From Ricinus communis (Eukaryota > Streptophyta > Magnoliopsida > Malpighiales > Euphorbiaceae): 64,000 nt of DNA. Under the pieces are notes generated by a model. That model was not told the origin of the DNA. It was given only the letters and a program-made list of their open reading frames with translations, and searched no databases. This document shows positions 1-12,546 of this stretch, in pieces; the first letter of the stretch is position 1, and every line of letters begins with the position of its first letter. Location: NCBI RefSeq assembly GCF_019578655.1, contig NC_063263.1, positions 7,326,001 through 7,390,000 of the forward strand, in the 5' to 3' direction. Made by a program: the position numbers and the translations under genes.

Positions 1-294
1 AAATTATATTTATTAAGATTAATGTGTAGATCATAACTGATTAATTACCTCCCATGATGAGGATTAACTATATAGTTTTTACTAATTCAGGCTCAAAACT
101 TAAATGTTGTTATTCGTAGTTATTATTGTGGTGCTTTCTAAGGTAATTTTATTTAAAATAAAGTAACTTTGTTTTATATTAAACACTATTGCTTTTTAAT
201 TAGTTTAAATTTTATTTTTTAAAATTTTAAAAATAAAAATGACTTGCAATGTATTGGACCCTCTGCAATTTAATAATTATGAAAATAATTAATA
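1..294. other. AT-rich non-coding left edge
   Basis: No credible reading frame, RNA gene or recognisable element is seen. The stretch is very AT-rich and leads directly into a tandem repeat array. Confidence 0.5.
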
Positions 295-1180
295 CTTACG
301 AAAAATGACAATCTTCATATTTTTTTCATAAATTATACTAATTTTTCATAAGTGTTACTAGTTGCCAAAAAAATAAATCATATTATGAAAAAGTGATTAC
401 TTTTGCAACATATATTTGCGGAAAAGTTGACAAATTATGAAAAACACTAAATTTTTCGTCATCGCGAGATATATTGTTAAATTACGACATTATCTTCATA
501 TTTTTCACAAATTAAACTATTTTTTTTATAAATATTACTAATTGCGAATAATTTTACGAAAAAATAATTATTTTTACAAAATTTAATGATTTACGAATGA
601 AAAATTTACGACAAATACTAAATATTTTCGTAATCGTAAAATATATTCTTAAATTACGAAAAATGACAATTTTATTTATATTTTTCCACAAATTATACTA
701 ATTTTTTCGTAAGTGTTACTAGTTGCGAGAAAATGATTAATATTATGAAAAATACTAAATTTTTTTGTAATCGCAAAATATATTGTTGAATCATGAAAAT
801 TGATAATTTTCTTTATACTTTTTTGCAAATTATACTATTTTTCATAAGTGTTACTAGTTGTAAAAAACGATTGATATTACAAAAAGATGATTGCTTTTGT
901 GAAATTTAACAATCTATGAAAAAATTAACAAATTTACAAAAAATATTAAATTTTTTGTAATTGCAAAATATATTGTTAAATTACAAAAAATTACAATCAT
1001 CTTCATATTCTTTTATAAGTTACACTAATCTTTGAAACTAGTTGCGGAAAAATGATAACTTTTACGAAATTTAATGATTTATGAAAAATATTAAATTTTT
1101 TTTGTAATCGTAAAATTATTGTTGAATTACGAGTATAACAATCATTTTTATATTTTTTTACAAATTAAGCTAACTTTTGT
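295..1180. repeat. degenerate AT-rich tandem repeat, period near 180 bp, about five units
   Basis: A unit that includes 'cataagtgttactagttg' or a close variant recurs near 343, 523, 702, 841 and 1026. Spacings are about 180, 180, 139 and 185 bp. Each unit also carries a block like 'ttcgtaatcgcaaaatatat' and a block like 'aaattacgaaaaatgacaat'. The copies differ by many point changes and by one shortened unit, so the array is old. A block of similar composition and wording, read in the opposite orientation, lies at about 11150-11990. The array does not code. It may be satellite-like DNA or the subterminal repeats of a DNA transposon; the sequence alone does not decide this. Confidence 0.6.
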
Positions 1181-1390
1181 ACATTTTAAGGGTGCATGGA
1201 TTTTTAAAATTATCTTTTGTTACTTTAGCAAATATTATTTTAATTAGTAACCTGGAATTATAGGTAAAGAAAATTATATAAATTATTATTATCTTATTGG
1301 TGGATTAAAATAAAATATGATTAAACAAAGTAACCATAGAATTTTCCTACTACTATTATTATTAGGAATAAGTACAAAAAACTACTTTGT

Positions 1391-1870
1391 GGTTTTATCA
1401 TTTGACAACTTTAAATATATGATTTTTTTTCGGATAAAAAGAGATATGTAGTTATAAATCGTAACAAAAAAAGATATCTCACCGTTAAAATGTTTCGATT
1501 GACAAATATTTAGTCATATTCATTCCAATCAGCCATCATTATCATAATTCTTTTATTTGATAATATGAGTTTAGAACTTAATAACTCAAGACGTCATTGT
1601 CTGACCATTAAATTGATATCATCGGATAAATGACTTTTTAAATTGCAATTTAACAGTCAAATATTGAAATTAGGAATTGTTAAGCTCTAAACTTACGTTA
1701 TCAAATACATACAACATGATAATGATGACAATTAGCATAAAGGTGGTTGATCTTTATAAATTGAAAATTTTAATGATGAGATACCTTTTCTTTGTCATGA
1801 TTTGTAACCACAATATTTTTTTTTATCTGACAAAAATTCACATACTTAAAGTTGTCAAAATCATTTATTA
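1391..1870. mobile_element. foldback (hairpin) MITE-like element, copy 1
   Basis: The left arm (about 1391-1590) is imperfectly reverse-complementary to the right arm (about 1672-1870), leaving a loop of about 80 bp. Matching pieces include 'catttgacaactttaaa' near 1400 against 'tttaaagttgtcaaaatca' read from the right end, and 'gagtttagaacttaataac' against 'agctctaaactta'. There is no coding capacity. A diverged, shorter relative lies at about 5595-5945 in the same orientation. Long arms with a small loop fit a foldback or Mutator-derived MITE. Target-site duplications could not be fixed. Confidence 0.55.
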
Positions 1871-1930
1871 TTATTAGCATCCCGATTATCCTTGACAAGC
1901 TCATTATTTTCTTCTTACACATGGTAACTA

Positions 1931-2580
1931 AGAAGGTGTTTGGTTCAGATGTTTGATGCAGTTGATAGCTGTTTTTCACCGAACAGATATATTAAAGCGT
2001 TTAGTAAAGACTTAAGAAACAACAGCTGATAGTTGATTTAGTCATAATCAGCTTCTGATTGTATCAGCTCTATTTTAGAGTTTTTTTTATCAGCTGATAG
2101 TTGATTTTTTTTATTATTTATTTGAACACTATTTTCTTATTAAAACTTATTAATAATAACTTATTTTAAATTGATTTCATATAATTAAGATTTTAAATTT
2201 TAAAATAAATAATTATTATTTTGAAATTACTTTTAATAGTTAAATAATTATAATATTTAAAATTATGGTATTTGAAATTAGAAATTTTTATTAGTAGAAT
2301 TTAAATTTAAATTTATACTTTAAAATAACTTTTAAAAATATTTTTAAATAATAAATACAATTGAGCTAAAAATATAATTTTTTAATTATTATAAATTATT
2401 TTTATTAATTTATATCATTAAATATAATATAATAAAATAAAATATATTTAACAATAAATTATACATTCAATGGTCATTATACTAACAGCAATCGCCAATA
2501 AAATTTTATAAAACGATTTAATTTATCAGTTATTAGCTACCAGCTATCAGCCTCTAGCTCTCGGCTATCAAGGCCTAATA
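1931..2580. mobile_element. possible hAT-like non-autonomous element
   Basis: Both ends are rich in 'cagctgatag' type words: 'aacagctgatagttgat' near 2020 on the left and 'accagctatcagcctctag' near 2540 on the right. The left edge begins with 'ggtgtttggttcag', a style of terminus common in non-autonomous hAT elements of plants. The interior is pure AT-rich DNA without reading frames. The exact termini and target duplication are not resolved, so the family assignment is tentative. Confidence 0.35.
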
Positions 2581-2619
2581 GCTTTAAAGCCTCTAAATGA
2601 TTTTATTTAACTGGCAGGT

Positions 2620-3025
2620 GAAGAAAGTCTCTCCATGTTCTGAAATTGACTCAGGAGTTAGGAGAAGAGAAACCGTGAGCCAATCTTGAATTACTTCAAC
2701 TCTGCCTCTTATGGAAGCTAAAATGTAGAGGAATTCTACAATCTTATCATTTTTGACACATATAATAAAGCTTTGACAATCTCGGTGTGTCCCACAGCAG
2801 AAGCTAAATGAAGGGGGAGAGCGTTTGAATGAGTCGCGTTCTGAAGCCTTCTTAGGATTGGTCAAGTAAAGCTGAAATGTCTAATGGAGTTTCACTGAAT
2901 GGGGCTACTGAGTCTTTATGAAGAATGAGTTGGTATATTTGAATCATTCTGTTGAAGGGTGTAACTAATATATCCCATTTTTGCTGCTTCATGAAGTAAT
3001 TTTGAATCTTCATGATATTAATTCA
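2620..3025 (-). pseudogene. decayed ankyrin exon-1 fragment related to gene A
   Basis: Read on the minus strand, this stretch aligns with the first exon of gene A (about 4560-4975). Shared blocks include 'gaggaattctac' and 'aaagctttgacaatctc', the region of the ankyrin repeat 'HLASAEGHTEIVKALL' in gene A. The frame is broken repeatedly, and only scraps such as 'RGRVEVIQ' survive. The matching start-codon area is near 3015. No second exon with the PGG region is seen nearby. It lies about 410 bp downstream of the stop of gene A in the same orientation, so it is probably the leftover of a tandem duplication. Confidence 0.7.
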
Positions 3026-3432
3026 CCTCTACCTCTCGTCACCTGTAGCACATGTAGGGACAAGAAATAAATCTAAATATAAAAATCCGTACCAGTTCAA
3101 ACCTGCTTTTGATATATTCCTGAGAATAAACTTGCAAGAAAGCTCTGAATTTTGGCAGGTTTCAGGAGCTTCAGTAGTATATATAAATGCTCATTAATAT
3201 ATTTCCATATGAAAAGTGCAAGTAGAAGCTGTAGCTAACTAACTTATGCTACTCTTTCATCTTGATAATAATATGTTTGTTGTATGTGTTACCTAAACTC
3301 GGACTCTTGTAACCGTAAGAGTTCATAATTACAGCATTGACCTGAACTATGATATCCATTTGTTTATTCACTAAAAGAACAAAGAGATATTTGAATACGA
3401 TTCAAAGTTTGTCCTACAACTCTACAAATTGA
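3026..3432. other. 3' flank of gene A, no gene seen
   Basis: This is AT-rich sequence between the decayed ankyrin fragment and the stop codon of gene A. It probably contains the 3' untranslated region of gene A. No independent coding or RNA feature is supported. Confidence 0.45.
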
Positions 3433-4969
3433 TCATTCCCTCTGTAAGAGACATAAGCCTTTTGTTCTCGTGTATGCTTTCAAGATTTTACGCCAACACC
3501 TGCGCAGCTTCTTCACTGTCCAAGCAATAAAACGAATTGCTTCAATCAGAGAAGCCAATAGAAGTACTCCAATCCAAATCCAATATAACTTGAAATAAAG
3601 GTTTCTGAGTCTGTTTCTAAGACTTGATGGGGTCACTGTAACAATTGCTACTAGGTATCCGAACGCCAAGAATGTTACTGTGACGAAAATGGCCTGCGCA
3701 AGAAGCCACACACAGAACTTGTTTCGAAGAGGAAATCCTCCAACAATCAAAGCGATGACGCTGAGAGAAGCAACAAATGCAACGCTATTGTAAGTCAAGA
3801 AAGTAATATGGGCTTCTGGATTGGCATAAGCTAAGACAGAAGTACCAGCTTCACATACATTTGTGTCACTGCAAGCAGGACCACCTAAGTTATTTGTATA
3901 ATTTTGTTGCCACACACCACCAGGAGGGTTTAATGCAGCTTGGAAAGTAATGGTTGCTATTACAGTAGCTACTATCATCAATGCGCCTCGTGTTTCTTCC
4001 CTGTCATATTCTAATAATCTCATGCATTTGCTAAACCAAGATTTTGATTTTCGCGATGATTTACTAGGAAAAATAGCAGCAGAAGAACTAGCACTTTTTG
4101 CTCCACTATTAGGCATAAGCGTGAAATTGCTGCTAGTTAGCTCCTTGGATCTTCTAGCACCAGCTTCAATCAAAAGATTCTGAATTTCTAGAGTTCTGTA
4201 ATCCCTGGAGCCCAGCTGTAATACATCCAAGGCAGTCAAACCCATTCCATTCAAGGCATTTGCTCTGGATTTTATTCCTGGTAGCGAAAGCAAGTACCTT
4301 ATAGTCTGCAGTGCACAATTTTCTAATCGTAATGTAAATTTGTCTTATAATTGAAATTTCCTCATTGATTGAGCCTAACAAGATAGTAATTACCTTGGAT
4401 TGCTTTAGCCTGACCGATAAATGCAAGATTGTGTTTCCCTCCTGATTTTCTTTGACAATCTCATCTTCTTCCTCCATGATCAATACTAAGAGCTTCAGAG
4501 CCCCCAAATGGTTATACTTGACACACAAGTGTAAAACTGTGTCTCCATCAAGCAGTTCCGAAACCGATGCAGGACAGGCAGTGACTAATTCTTGAATAAC
4601 CTGAATTCTGCCTCTCATGGCAGCTAAATGAAGAGGAATTCTACCATCTTGATCACGAGCCAAACAAGCACCATCTCTGACACGCAACAGAGCTTTGACA
4701 ATCTCAGTGTGGCCTTCAGCAGAAGCCAAGTGAAGCGGAGAGCGTTGGCGGAAATCGAGCTCCGATGCCAACCCAGGATTCAATTCTAGAATAGTTATGG
4801 TAAAACAAAGATGGCCTAGCAAAGCTGAAACATGTAGAGGTGTTTCAGTGAAAGAGGTAAGTGAAACTCTGTGAAGAATGAGTTTGTCTTTTTGGATCAA
4901 TGTGTTTAAGGTTGTCATACATCCCCTGGCTGCTGCTTCGTAAAGTAAAGCTGAATCCTCCATCTCCAT
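3433..4969 (-). CDS. ankyrin repeat-PGG domain membrane protein (gene A)
   Basis: Two coding exons are placed at 4969-4394 and 4305-3433, with an 88 bp phase-0 intron (donor AAG|GTAATT, acceptor CTGCAG|ACT), giving 482 residues. Exon 1 encodes about six ankyrin repeats, recognisable by 'ETPLHVSALLGH', 'RSPLHLASAEGH', 'RIPLHLAAMRGR', 'DTVLHLCVKYNH' and 'NTILHLSVRL'. Exon 2 opens with a last repeat-like unit ('NGMGLTALDVL'). It then has a linker and a PGG region with about four membrane segments, the first being 'ALMIVATVIATITFQAALN' followed by PPGG. The architecture is that of the BDA1/ACD6/ITN1 family of plant membrane proteins. Members with known function act in immune or salt-stress signalling; the role of this gene is inferred only from that. 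The start at 4969 matches the starts of genes E and F. No frame break was found. Confidence 0.88.
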
Positions 4970-5290
4970 GATATTGTCCCCTGTCTCGATCTCTGCGAAA
5001 CTACTGGGGATGCAAAGAGAAGAATCAAGAAACAGATCATAAAATGAAGGATTTTCTTGAAAAATATGCTTACAGGGTCAAACAAGCAGCTATGGAACTG
5101 GAAGGTCTTTGGTCTGAATTTGTGGATTACGCGTTTTTCTGTTGTTCTTTTAATTTCCGAAAGTCAACAGACAGCCAAGAAAACCCCAAACGCTGGTGTG
5201 AGTTTTCAGGTTTAATTGCTCCATTTTAGGGTTTAATTATGCTAAAATGAATACTGGAGAGATAGATTAACTCTACTCAAAAAAGGTCAA
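4970..5290. other. 5' flank of gene A
   Basis: This flank upstream of the minus-strand gene A should contain its leader and core promoter. A 61-codon plus-strand frame at 5044-5229 has no recognisable similarity and is not called a gene. No clear TATA element or sequence shared with the promoters of genes E and F is visible. Confidence 0.4.
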
Positions 5291-5339
5291 CGTCTTTTTA
5301 AGCCCCTTTAATTTAAATAAAAAAACCAGGTGGACTTGG

Positions 5340-5530
5340 TATTTTAATAAAAATGTACTAGCAACAATTTTCTTTTTATTGTCCGTCACTAAAAAGTGAC
5401 TATATTTTCAATTTCGTCTTTGAGAAAGCGACTGTTATCCCTTTGATTGAGCAGTCACATTTCCGTTGCTATTTTTAGCGACAAATAGACGAGTTCCATC
5501 GCTGACACTTCAGCAAGAAGTACTTTGAGT
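5340..5530. repeat. repeat fragment rich in 'tcactaaa/gcgac' words
   Basis: This short stretch contains 'gtcactaaaaagtgac', 'tttttagcgacaaatag' and 'ccatcgctgacactt'. Similar words fill 15600-16070, next to a CACTA-type terminus. It is probably a degraded piece of a DNA transposon subterminal region. No reading frame or terminus is preserved here. Confidence 0.3.
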
Positions 5531-5594
5531 AATTTCAACACTCTTTTTATGCATGTTAAATTTATTATTTTTAAAAAATAATATAATAAAATAA

Positions 5595-5945
5595 TTTACA
5601 ATTAAAAAGTATCGATCAGCAAAGATTTAATTATTTTCATTCTGATCAGCCGTCGTTATATAGATTTAGAGTTTAATAACTCAAAACATCATTGTTAAAT
5701 CGATTTTATTAGATCACTGACTTTTTAAACTGCGATTTAACGGTAATAATAAAATAATGAGTTATTAAGCTCTAAACTTATATTAATAAAAACATACAAC
5801 CTGATAATTATAGCTGATCGGAGTGAAGTTAATTGAATTCTACAAATCAAAATTTTTTAACAATGAAATATTTTTTTTATTGTCATCTGTAATTACATAT
5901 TTTTTTTATATAGAAAATAGATACAAATACTAAAAATTATAAAAT
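5595..5945. mobile_element. foldback MITE-like element, copy 2
   Basis: This is a diverged, shorter copy of the hairpin element at 1391-1870. Shared segments include 'gagtttaataactcaaaac', 'tgactttttaaa' and 'agctctaaactta'. Its arms also pair with each other: 'ttctgatcagcc' near 5640 against 'gctgatcgga' near 5813. The outer parts of the arms are eroded. It has no coding capacity. Confidence 0.5.
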
Positions 5946-7139
5946 AATAAAATCATATAATATTTTTTTATAAATTTTGATAAACCTGTGAACTTATTTT
6001 AATGATAAATTGGTTGTACAACCTGTATTTTGCGTACAATTTGTTGTTTTTAGCAGATTTAATGGTGACATGGAAACAAAATTAGTCCCACTCGGTTGCA
6101 GTTTCATGTACTTCTCTTGAAAATGAAATTAAAAAATAGCTTTTGTTCCATTTCCTTAAATTAACCCTAAAATTAACTAAAGTTTTAAATTATATGATAA
6201 TATCAATTTAGTTATTTTAAATTTTTGGTTTTAACCTAATAGGGCTCACCTACTCAGAAGGGTAGAAGACAAAAAGAAGAAAAATCTATTTATAGATGAT
6301 TTCTTCTCTATCACCATTTTCGCTTATTTTATTAGTATCTATGAATCAAAAACTAAAAAAAGGAAGAGTAAAATCATCTTCTTCTCTAAATCCAAATCTA
6401 GATTATTTCTCTTCTCACTCACTAGAATACATTACTTCTCCTCCAATCTTTAACCCAACTCCAATCATGAATCCTAACCCTAACCTTGAGCCATAACTCC
6501 TCATTTCCTCTCCTTTTCCATCCCCAAAAAATGATGTTGCAGCCATTCCCAACGCATCAACACCATCTCAACGACGTTGTTTGATCTCACTTAAATCTCA
6601 CTGATCCCACCTAAATCCAACTATAATGCACTCCAAAAGAAAAAGCAGTAGAAACCAAGAAGAAGTAGAATGTAAAAAGAAGAAATAGAAGAAGATACTT
6701 AAAGTCAAAATTCCTAAATCTATATGTTTATATGGCAGGCCCAGAGGTATTTATGTCTTTTCTCATCTCATTATACTGGCTGAGCAAACTGTTTTTTTTG
6801 TTTTTTTTCTTTTTAAATCATATTTTGCCACGATGGCCATTCATCTTTTGGTAACTTGAAGGTAACTTGCTAAAGACACAAGAATGTCTGCGATTTGTAG
6901 GTTTAACAACTAATTTGTTTGAAAAAATTCTTATACATTGATTTGTTAAATTTTAAAAAATTCAAACAATACAGATGTAGTTATTCCTTTTAGTTTTCAA
7001 ATGTTATCATGAAGTGTTTATTTAATATTTTGAAGAGGTATAAATATTAAAAATATTCATTGACTTTGAATTTATTCTAATAGAATATATCACAATCCTT
7101 TTAATTCAAATTTAGATTTCATTAGTTAACTGATACGAA
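5946..7139. other. gene-free AT-rich stretch
   Basis: No gene is supported. Short frames such as 6296-6496 (Asn/Pro-rich) are isolated, lack a plausible splice context and resemble nothing I recognise. Confidence 0.4.
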
Positions 7140-8190
7140 CCAAACTAGCACAGTGAATTTTACTCCACCAAGGAGTCTTGATCATGCAAATCCTGCTAGT
7201 TCAAGGAATCCTAATCAAATAAGGAGTCATGACTCAACTAAGAGTCATGATGATATTAGGAGTTCAAGCAACGAAAGGAATCTTAATTCAACTAGGAGTC
7301 CTAGTTCGATTCAAATTACAATTCCATATTCAAGACATTTGGGTTAAAGACATATTAAAGATTGAAAAATTGAATTTAAGTTTAAGGCTCATTAATCTAA
7401 TTCAGTTTATTGAGCTTGAATGAATCTAATTGAGCTTAAAAGACTAAAAGAAGCTAACTTGGAGCATATGAAGACTTTGGGCCTAACTTGACTTATATTA
7501 TGAGACCTATCTACATGACTTATATAAATTAGGATTTTGCAGTTTATTTTGGATGTCCACACATATAATTTTACATAATTAGGACTTTGTTTAAATTATT
7601 ATATTTATTTAGAAAGGTTATATTTATCCTATATGAGATGTGAATCCTTATTAGTTAAGATTTAGGGTTTTCTAAGACCTATATAAGGCTAGTACGAATT
7701 CTAACTTAATCAATTAAGTTGAAGTTGAATGATAATTAATATTTTAACCTTAAAGCTTGTTTGCTTTGTCTTTGTGTTCTTGTTTGAATGCAAATCTTAC
7801 TTATGGAGGAGTTAGGAAAGAGCTCTAAGAGATCTTTTTTCCGTTTGGAAGATACAGGAGCGAAACAATCAATCTAGTTGATCTATCTTTGTGGCATACT
7901 TGGAATTAGGGTTTAAGAGACTTAGTTTTCTTTAGGTTCTAATTATTGATAATTTTTCTAAGTAATCTATTTTCTAACCTTTTTTAGGAGTTGAATCTAA
8001 TTGGTTCGTGGGATCTTCATGTTAATGTGTTGGGGTTCACAATTCAAAAAAGGAATTCTCAAATTTATTCATGGATGTTCTATATCATTACCCATTCTGA
8101 GAACTATATATCGATTTGTCTTATATTCCATCGAACTAAAGAACCGAAATTAGAAGATGTTTTAATAATAATAAACAAGTCCTAGTTTAA
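7140..8190. mobile_element. possible non-coding retroelement (LTR-like) remnant
   Basis: The stretch contains a run of text unlike the surrounding simple AT-rich DNA. It includes a purine-rich repetitive segment near 7170-7320 ('aaggaatc', 'aggagtc' words) and, near 7660-7690, 'gatttagggttttc' followed by 'cctatataaggc', which resembles the core promoter region of a Gypsy-type LTR. No terminal TG...CA pair, target duplication or coding domain was identified, so this is a weak assignment. Confidence 0.3.
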
Positions 8191-11149
8191 GAAAATTATA
8201 AGGTCATGGACCTAAATATAATAAATCTAAAATTCTAATTGTAAATTTTAGTTCTATAATATACATCTTTATTAGGAAGGGAAAAATTATATTATAGTTA
8301 TCAAATTTTTGATTTTAATAATACTGAAGAATTTTTCAGGAACACTTAGATGATAAATTATATGAATGTCACCAGACTTTGCACTTTATAATAAAAAGGT
8401 ACCAAATATTTGATTTATTACAAAAAAGTATCATCTATATATATCTTTTAAAATTAAAATTTTAGTATTTTCTTTTTACAAAATGTAAAATTTAGTGACC
8501 TCTTATATAATTTATCTTTATACTTACCAGAAAAACTCATCGGCGTTATTAAAATTGAAATTCAGTAACCATTTAATTACACATCAAAGATTTGGTAATT
8601 TTTTGTTACAAAATCCAAAATTTAATGCCTGCTAATATAATTTATCTCTATTAGAGATAAGCATGTAATATGTAATTCTACTAGATAGTTATTGATGACA
8701 AACCTATAATATATAATTCTACTATATAATTATTGAAGACAACATATAATATATAATTTAGAATGATGTAATTCAACCATTGAATTAACGGTTCAAGTTC
8801 AATCATTAAATCTCAATTTACTTTTTTGGTAAAGTTTAAAAGAAACTATCTTGTATTTTGATGCTTTCTTATTTGAAGGAAAAAGATATTTTCATATTAA
8901 AAAAGTATTGTATATTAATTTTATTAATATTTTTAAAATACATATTTATATTATTTTATTATTTAATTTTATACAGTTTTGCATGTATTTAAATTAAACT
9001 ATTACTAAATTATGATTTTACAAGCACTGATAGTCAGATGCTAAATTACTTTAAAATATTTAATTTATCAAAAATTTGTGTTTCTATCAATATTTAAAAT
9101 TTTAAAAGTAAGAAAAATATTGAATGTACCCAAAAAAATGCTAAAAGAAATAAAATGCATGTTATCCGTTGATACAAAAAATTTATATTCTCTTTAAGTG
9201 TAGAAGCGTCAAATCACACGATAGTTTTCTCAATTTTATCTTATTTTTTTATGGGTCATTGCTCGTTTTAAGTTTAACAATATCGTAACAGAATAAGTTA
9301 TGAATTATATTTTTTAATAATTTTATTCTATGGTTTTATATCCATTATTTATTAATAAAAATTAAAATAATTAATCTTACATTAAAAATAAATTTGATAG
9401 TAAAAGAATGTAAAATTAAATAACTTGATGTTAAAAATATTAAAATGAGATAATATCTAAGCAAATAAATAAATTTAATTAATTTACAAAATACTAAACA
9501 AAAAAGCCATTCATGGTCGCCAAACTCAAAGCAATATAATACAGGGCGAAACTTTGGCCAAAGTCATTTTGGTGAGGTATTTGAATGTCCGGTGAATAGT
9601 TTGACTGTCGATCATACATTTTTTAAGCAACGAGAAAAACAAAGGTGTCCATTTATATATATTGGAGTTTGGAAAAGCAACAAAAATAAAAATAAAATAA
9701 AATAAAAAGAGAGTGCTGGAGAATTATTATTATTATTATTTTTCAATCAACAAAGGATGCTGATATAGGCTGTCCAAGATTACTAAAATAATACATTACC
9801 TGCTCCAACAAACACAAAAGATTTCAAGGCATTCCCACTAAACCAGAAAAAAAAAAAGTCTAAATATATAAAACAAGATCTCATTCTCATAGACACTCAA
9901 TAATGGAGTCTAAAAATAAACTTATACCGCAGGGCACAGATGATACCGCCAATGACCCTATGCACATAATGGAATGAAGATTAATTTACAATTTACTAAA
10001 GTCTAATTTGGCCACTAACTTTATTGTGTGGTTCTACTTTTACCATTTTTAAAATTTTTATACATTTTAATCTAAATTTTTACATATTTAACTTAAATTA
10101 GCTTTATATTTTTATAAAAATAAAAAAATAAATTATATATTTTCTAGAAAGAAAGTGAATAGAATAAAAAATAATCAAAATTATGATAATAATAGTGGTG
10201 TCGAAAAACGGTAAAAATAAGAGTGGCTTCAGCGAGAATAATGATCGTAATAGCTATTTATTTATTAATTATATTAATTGTACTAATATTATAAAATAAT
10301 TTTTAATATAATTTTTTTAATTTTTTTAGAAAATGACTCCCACTCTTTTATTTTATTTTAAATAATATTAATTTAATTTAAATATATAAATATTTAAATT
10401 AAAAAGTTTAAATTAAAAAAATTAAATTGATCACATGTCACAAAATTAATAACTAAGTTACACTTTATTTCGTTTAGTGCAGCATTAATTCTTTGACCGG
10501 CAACTGCATGCAGAAGAGTACACGACAAGTCTTTATTTTAAGATTTATATATATTTTCTTTTTCTCTTTTAGCAGTGTGTTTTTTATATTTGGTCTTTTG
10601 TTTTTGTATGGTAATAGTGGACTGCTGATGCGGCAATAATAATTAGCAACTGATTGCTGATGTGGCCATTATGTTAGGCCTTTCGTATAAAAAATGAATT
10701 TTTTAAATAAATTTAGTATATATACTATATCAAACATAGATTAATTAATTTTAAAATAATATATAAATAAACTCAATTTACTATATTATCTGTAAATTAA
10801 ATTAGGGTGAGATGTAGTATTATTTTATTAATTATTATAATTATATAATAGGTTTAATTATTATTATTATTAATTTATGATTATAAGCTAATTAATAAAA
10901 ATATAACAATTAATATATAAAATTATTTATTCTTATATAATTGATTTAGTTTACAGATGATATAGTAAATTAAATTTTTTTTTTCTTATTCTAAAGAATT
11001 AATATGAAATTGTGAAATCAATTAGTGTATTTAAATATCTAAAAGAAATTTAGTTTTGTTAACCTGCAATAGCAAGTTGCCAACTAGAGTTAAAAAATGG
11101 TAAAATAACCAAGATATTACTAAAGAGGCTTACATGTAAATTTAGAAAA
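8191..11149. other. gene-free AT-rich intergenic DNA
   Basis: Both strands were read. The stretch holds only AT-rich low-complexity sequence with short stop-limited frames. A (TTA)n run lies near 9726-9740. No recognisable protein, RNA gene or defined transposon was found. Confidence 0.45.
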
Positions 11150-11995
11150 TTTTATATTAAATCATGAATAAATATAAAAAAAATTATCATTTTCCATAAG
11201 ATAATAATTTATTTTGCAATTATAAAAAATATTATTAATTTTTTAAGTTTACTAATTTTTCGTAAATTATTAAATTACATTAAAGAAATAATATTTTTGT
11301 AATATTATACTTTTTTTTTTATAATATGGCTTACAAGATTTTATTTGAGTTTATAAAAATATATTAAAAAATGATCATTTTTCATAAATTATTGACTTGC
11401 ATACAAGCAATTATATTTTTGTATGTAATATGGGTTACAAAATTTTATTTGAAAAACACATAAAAAGTTAGCAATTCAATTTGTGATTATGAAAATTTCA
11501 CTAATTTCTATAAATTTATCAATTTTCTTTTTAAATTATTGACTTATACAAAAGTAATCATATTTCATGATATCATATACTTTCTTTTCAATAAGTAATA
11601 AAATTTATAAAAAATAATTTAATTTATAAAAAAATATGAAAATGATAGTTATTTTTATAAAATATAAATTTATCTTGTAATTATGAAATTTTAGTATTTT
11701 TATAAGTTTATCAATTTTTTTATAAATTATAACTTACAAAAAATAATCTAATTTAAAATAAATTGTCATTTTTTGTAAGATATAAATTCATTTCGCGGCT
11801 ACAAAAAGTTTTATTATTCTCCATAAATTTATCAATCTTTCATAAATTATAACTTATAAAAATAAATTTAATTGTCAAAAAAGTATAAACAAGATTGTTA
11901 TTTTCCGTAGAATAGCGATTCATTTTGTGATTATAAGAATTATTATTATTTTTTTATAAATTTATCAATTTTTTTTGTAAATTATAGTGGTGAAG
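11150..11995. repeat. AT-rich repeat block, inverted relative of 295-1180
   Basis: The stretch repeats words such as 'gtgattataagaattattat', 'aaatttatcaattttt' and 'taaattataacttataaaa'. These correspond to the reverse complement of the array at 295-1180 ('aaattatgaaaaac', 'ttgacaaattatg', 'ttcgtaatcgc'). It is degenerate and non-coding. It ends about 550 bp before the start of gene B. Confidence 0.45.
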
Positions 11996-12473
11996 TAAAA
12001 ATAAATTTATGGAAGAATTCAACTAATTACCACTCACTTTAGATATAAATTTTAACAGACAAGATTGAACATATTTATAAATCAATAGTCTTTAAAATAC
12101 AGTCAAATTACTTTGTTTTAAACAAAGTAACATTAGAAGCCACCTTTGTAACAATAGGTCAATAGAAATAACTTGTAGGTTAATATTTCTTTCGTCCTAT
12201 GAGAATGAAATGAATCAATTCCTAATTCCTAAAGCTTTTATATAATTAAATAATCAAACAAAGTTTAATCTAAAAGTTTTGGAAATTTAATTTACCATTA
12301 GATGTTAGGTTTACATTAAAACCAAACTATCATAAGAAATTGCAAGTTGTACTAAAACCCTTTCTTAAATAGATTGACTTGACTATAGAGAGAGTCTAAC
12401 TACATTTTGCCCACCAAAGGTTCAACTTTCAGCTTGAATTCCACTACGTAAAAACAATACATATATATCTTCA

Positions 12474-12480
12474 TATATAA
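12474..12480 (+). promoter_or_regulatory. TATA element of gene B
   Basis: TATATAA lies 67 bp upstream of the chosen ATG of gene B. The surrounding block, from 'acaatacatatatatcttca' to the ATG, is nearly identical in the inverted copy in front of gene D (TATATAAT near 23088-23096). The core promoter was therefore duplicated with the gene. Confidence 0.55.
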
Positions 12481-12546
12481 TTCCCAAGCGAAACACACAT
12501 CCGATATCACCATTTGCATCGTCTTCGATTTCAAGAAACCGACGAA

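Noticed and set aside
295..1180. CRISPR-like spaced repeats
   Set aside because: The units are long, degenerate and directly adjacent, without unique spacers, in a plant nuclear context.
5044..5229. 61-codon plus-strand frame upstream of gene A
   Set aside because: It has no similarity or splice context and overlaps the expected leader and promoter of the minus-strand gene A.
12514..12546. N-terminal extension of gene B from TTG (MHRLRFQETDE)
   Set aside because: It has no ATG; the true start is ATG 12547, and the same non-ATG extension appears in front of gene D.
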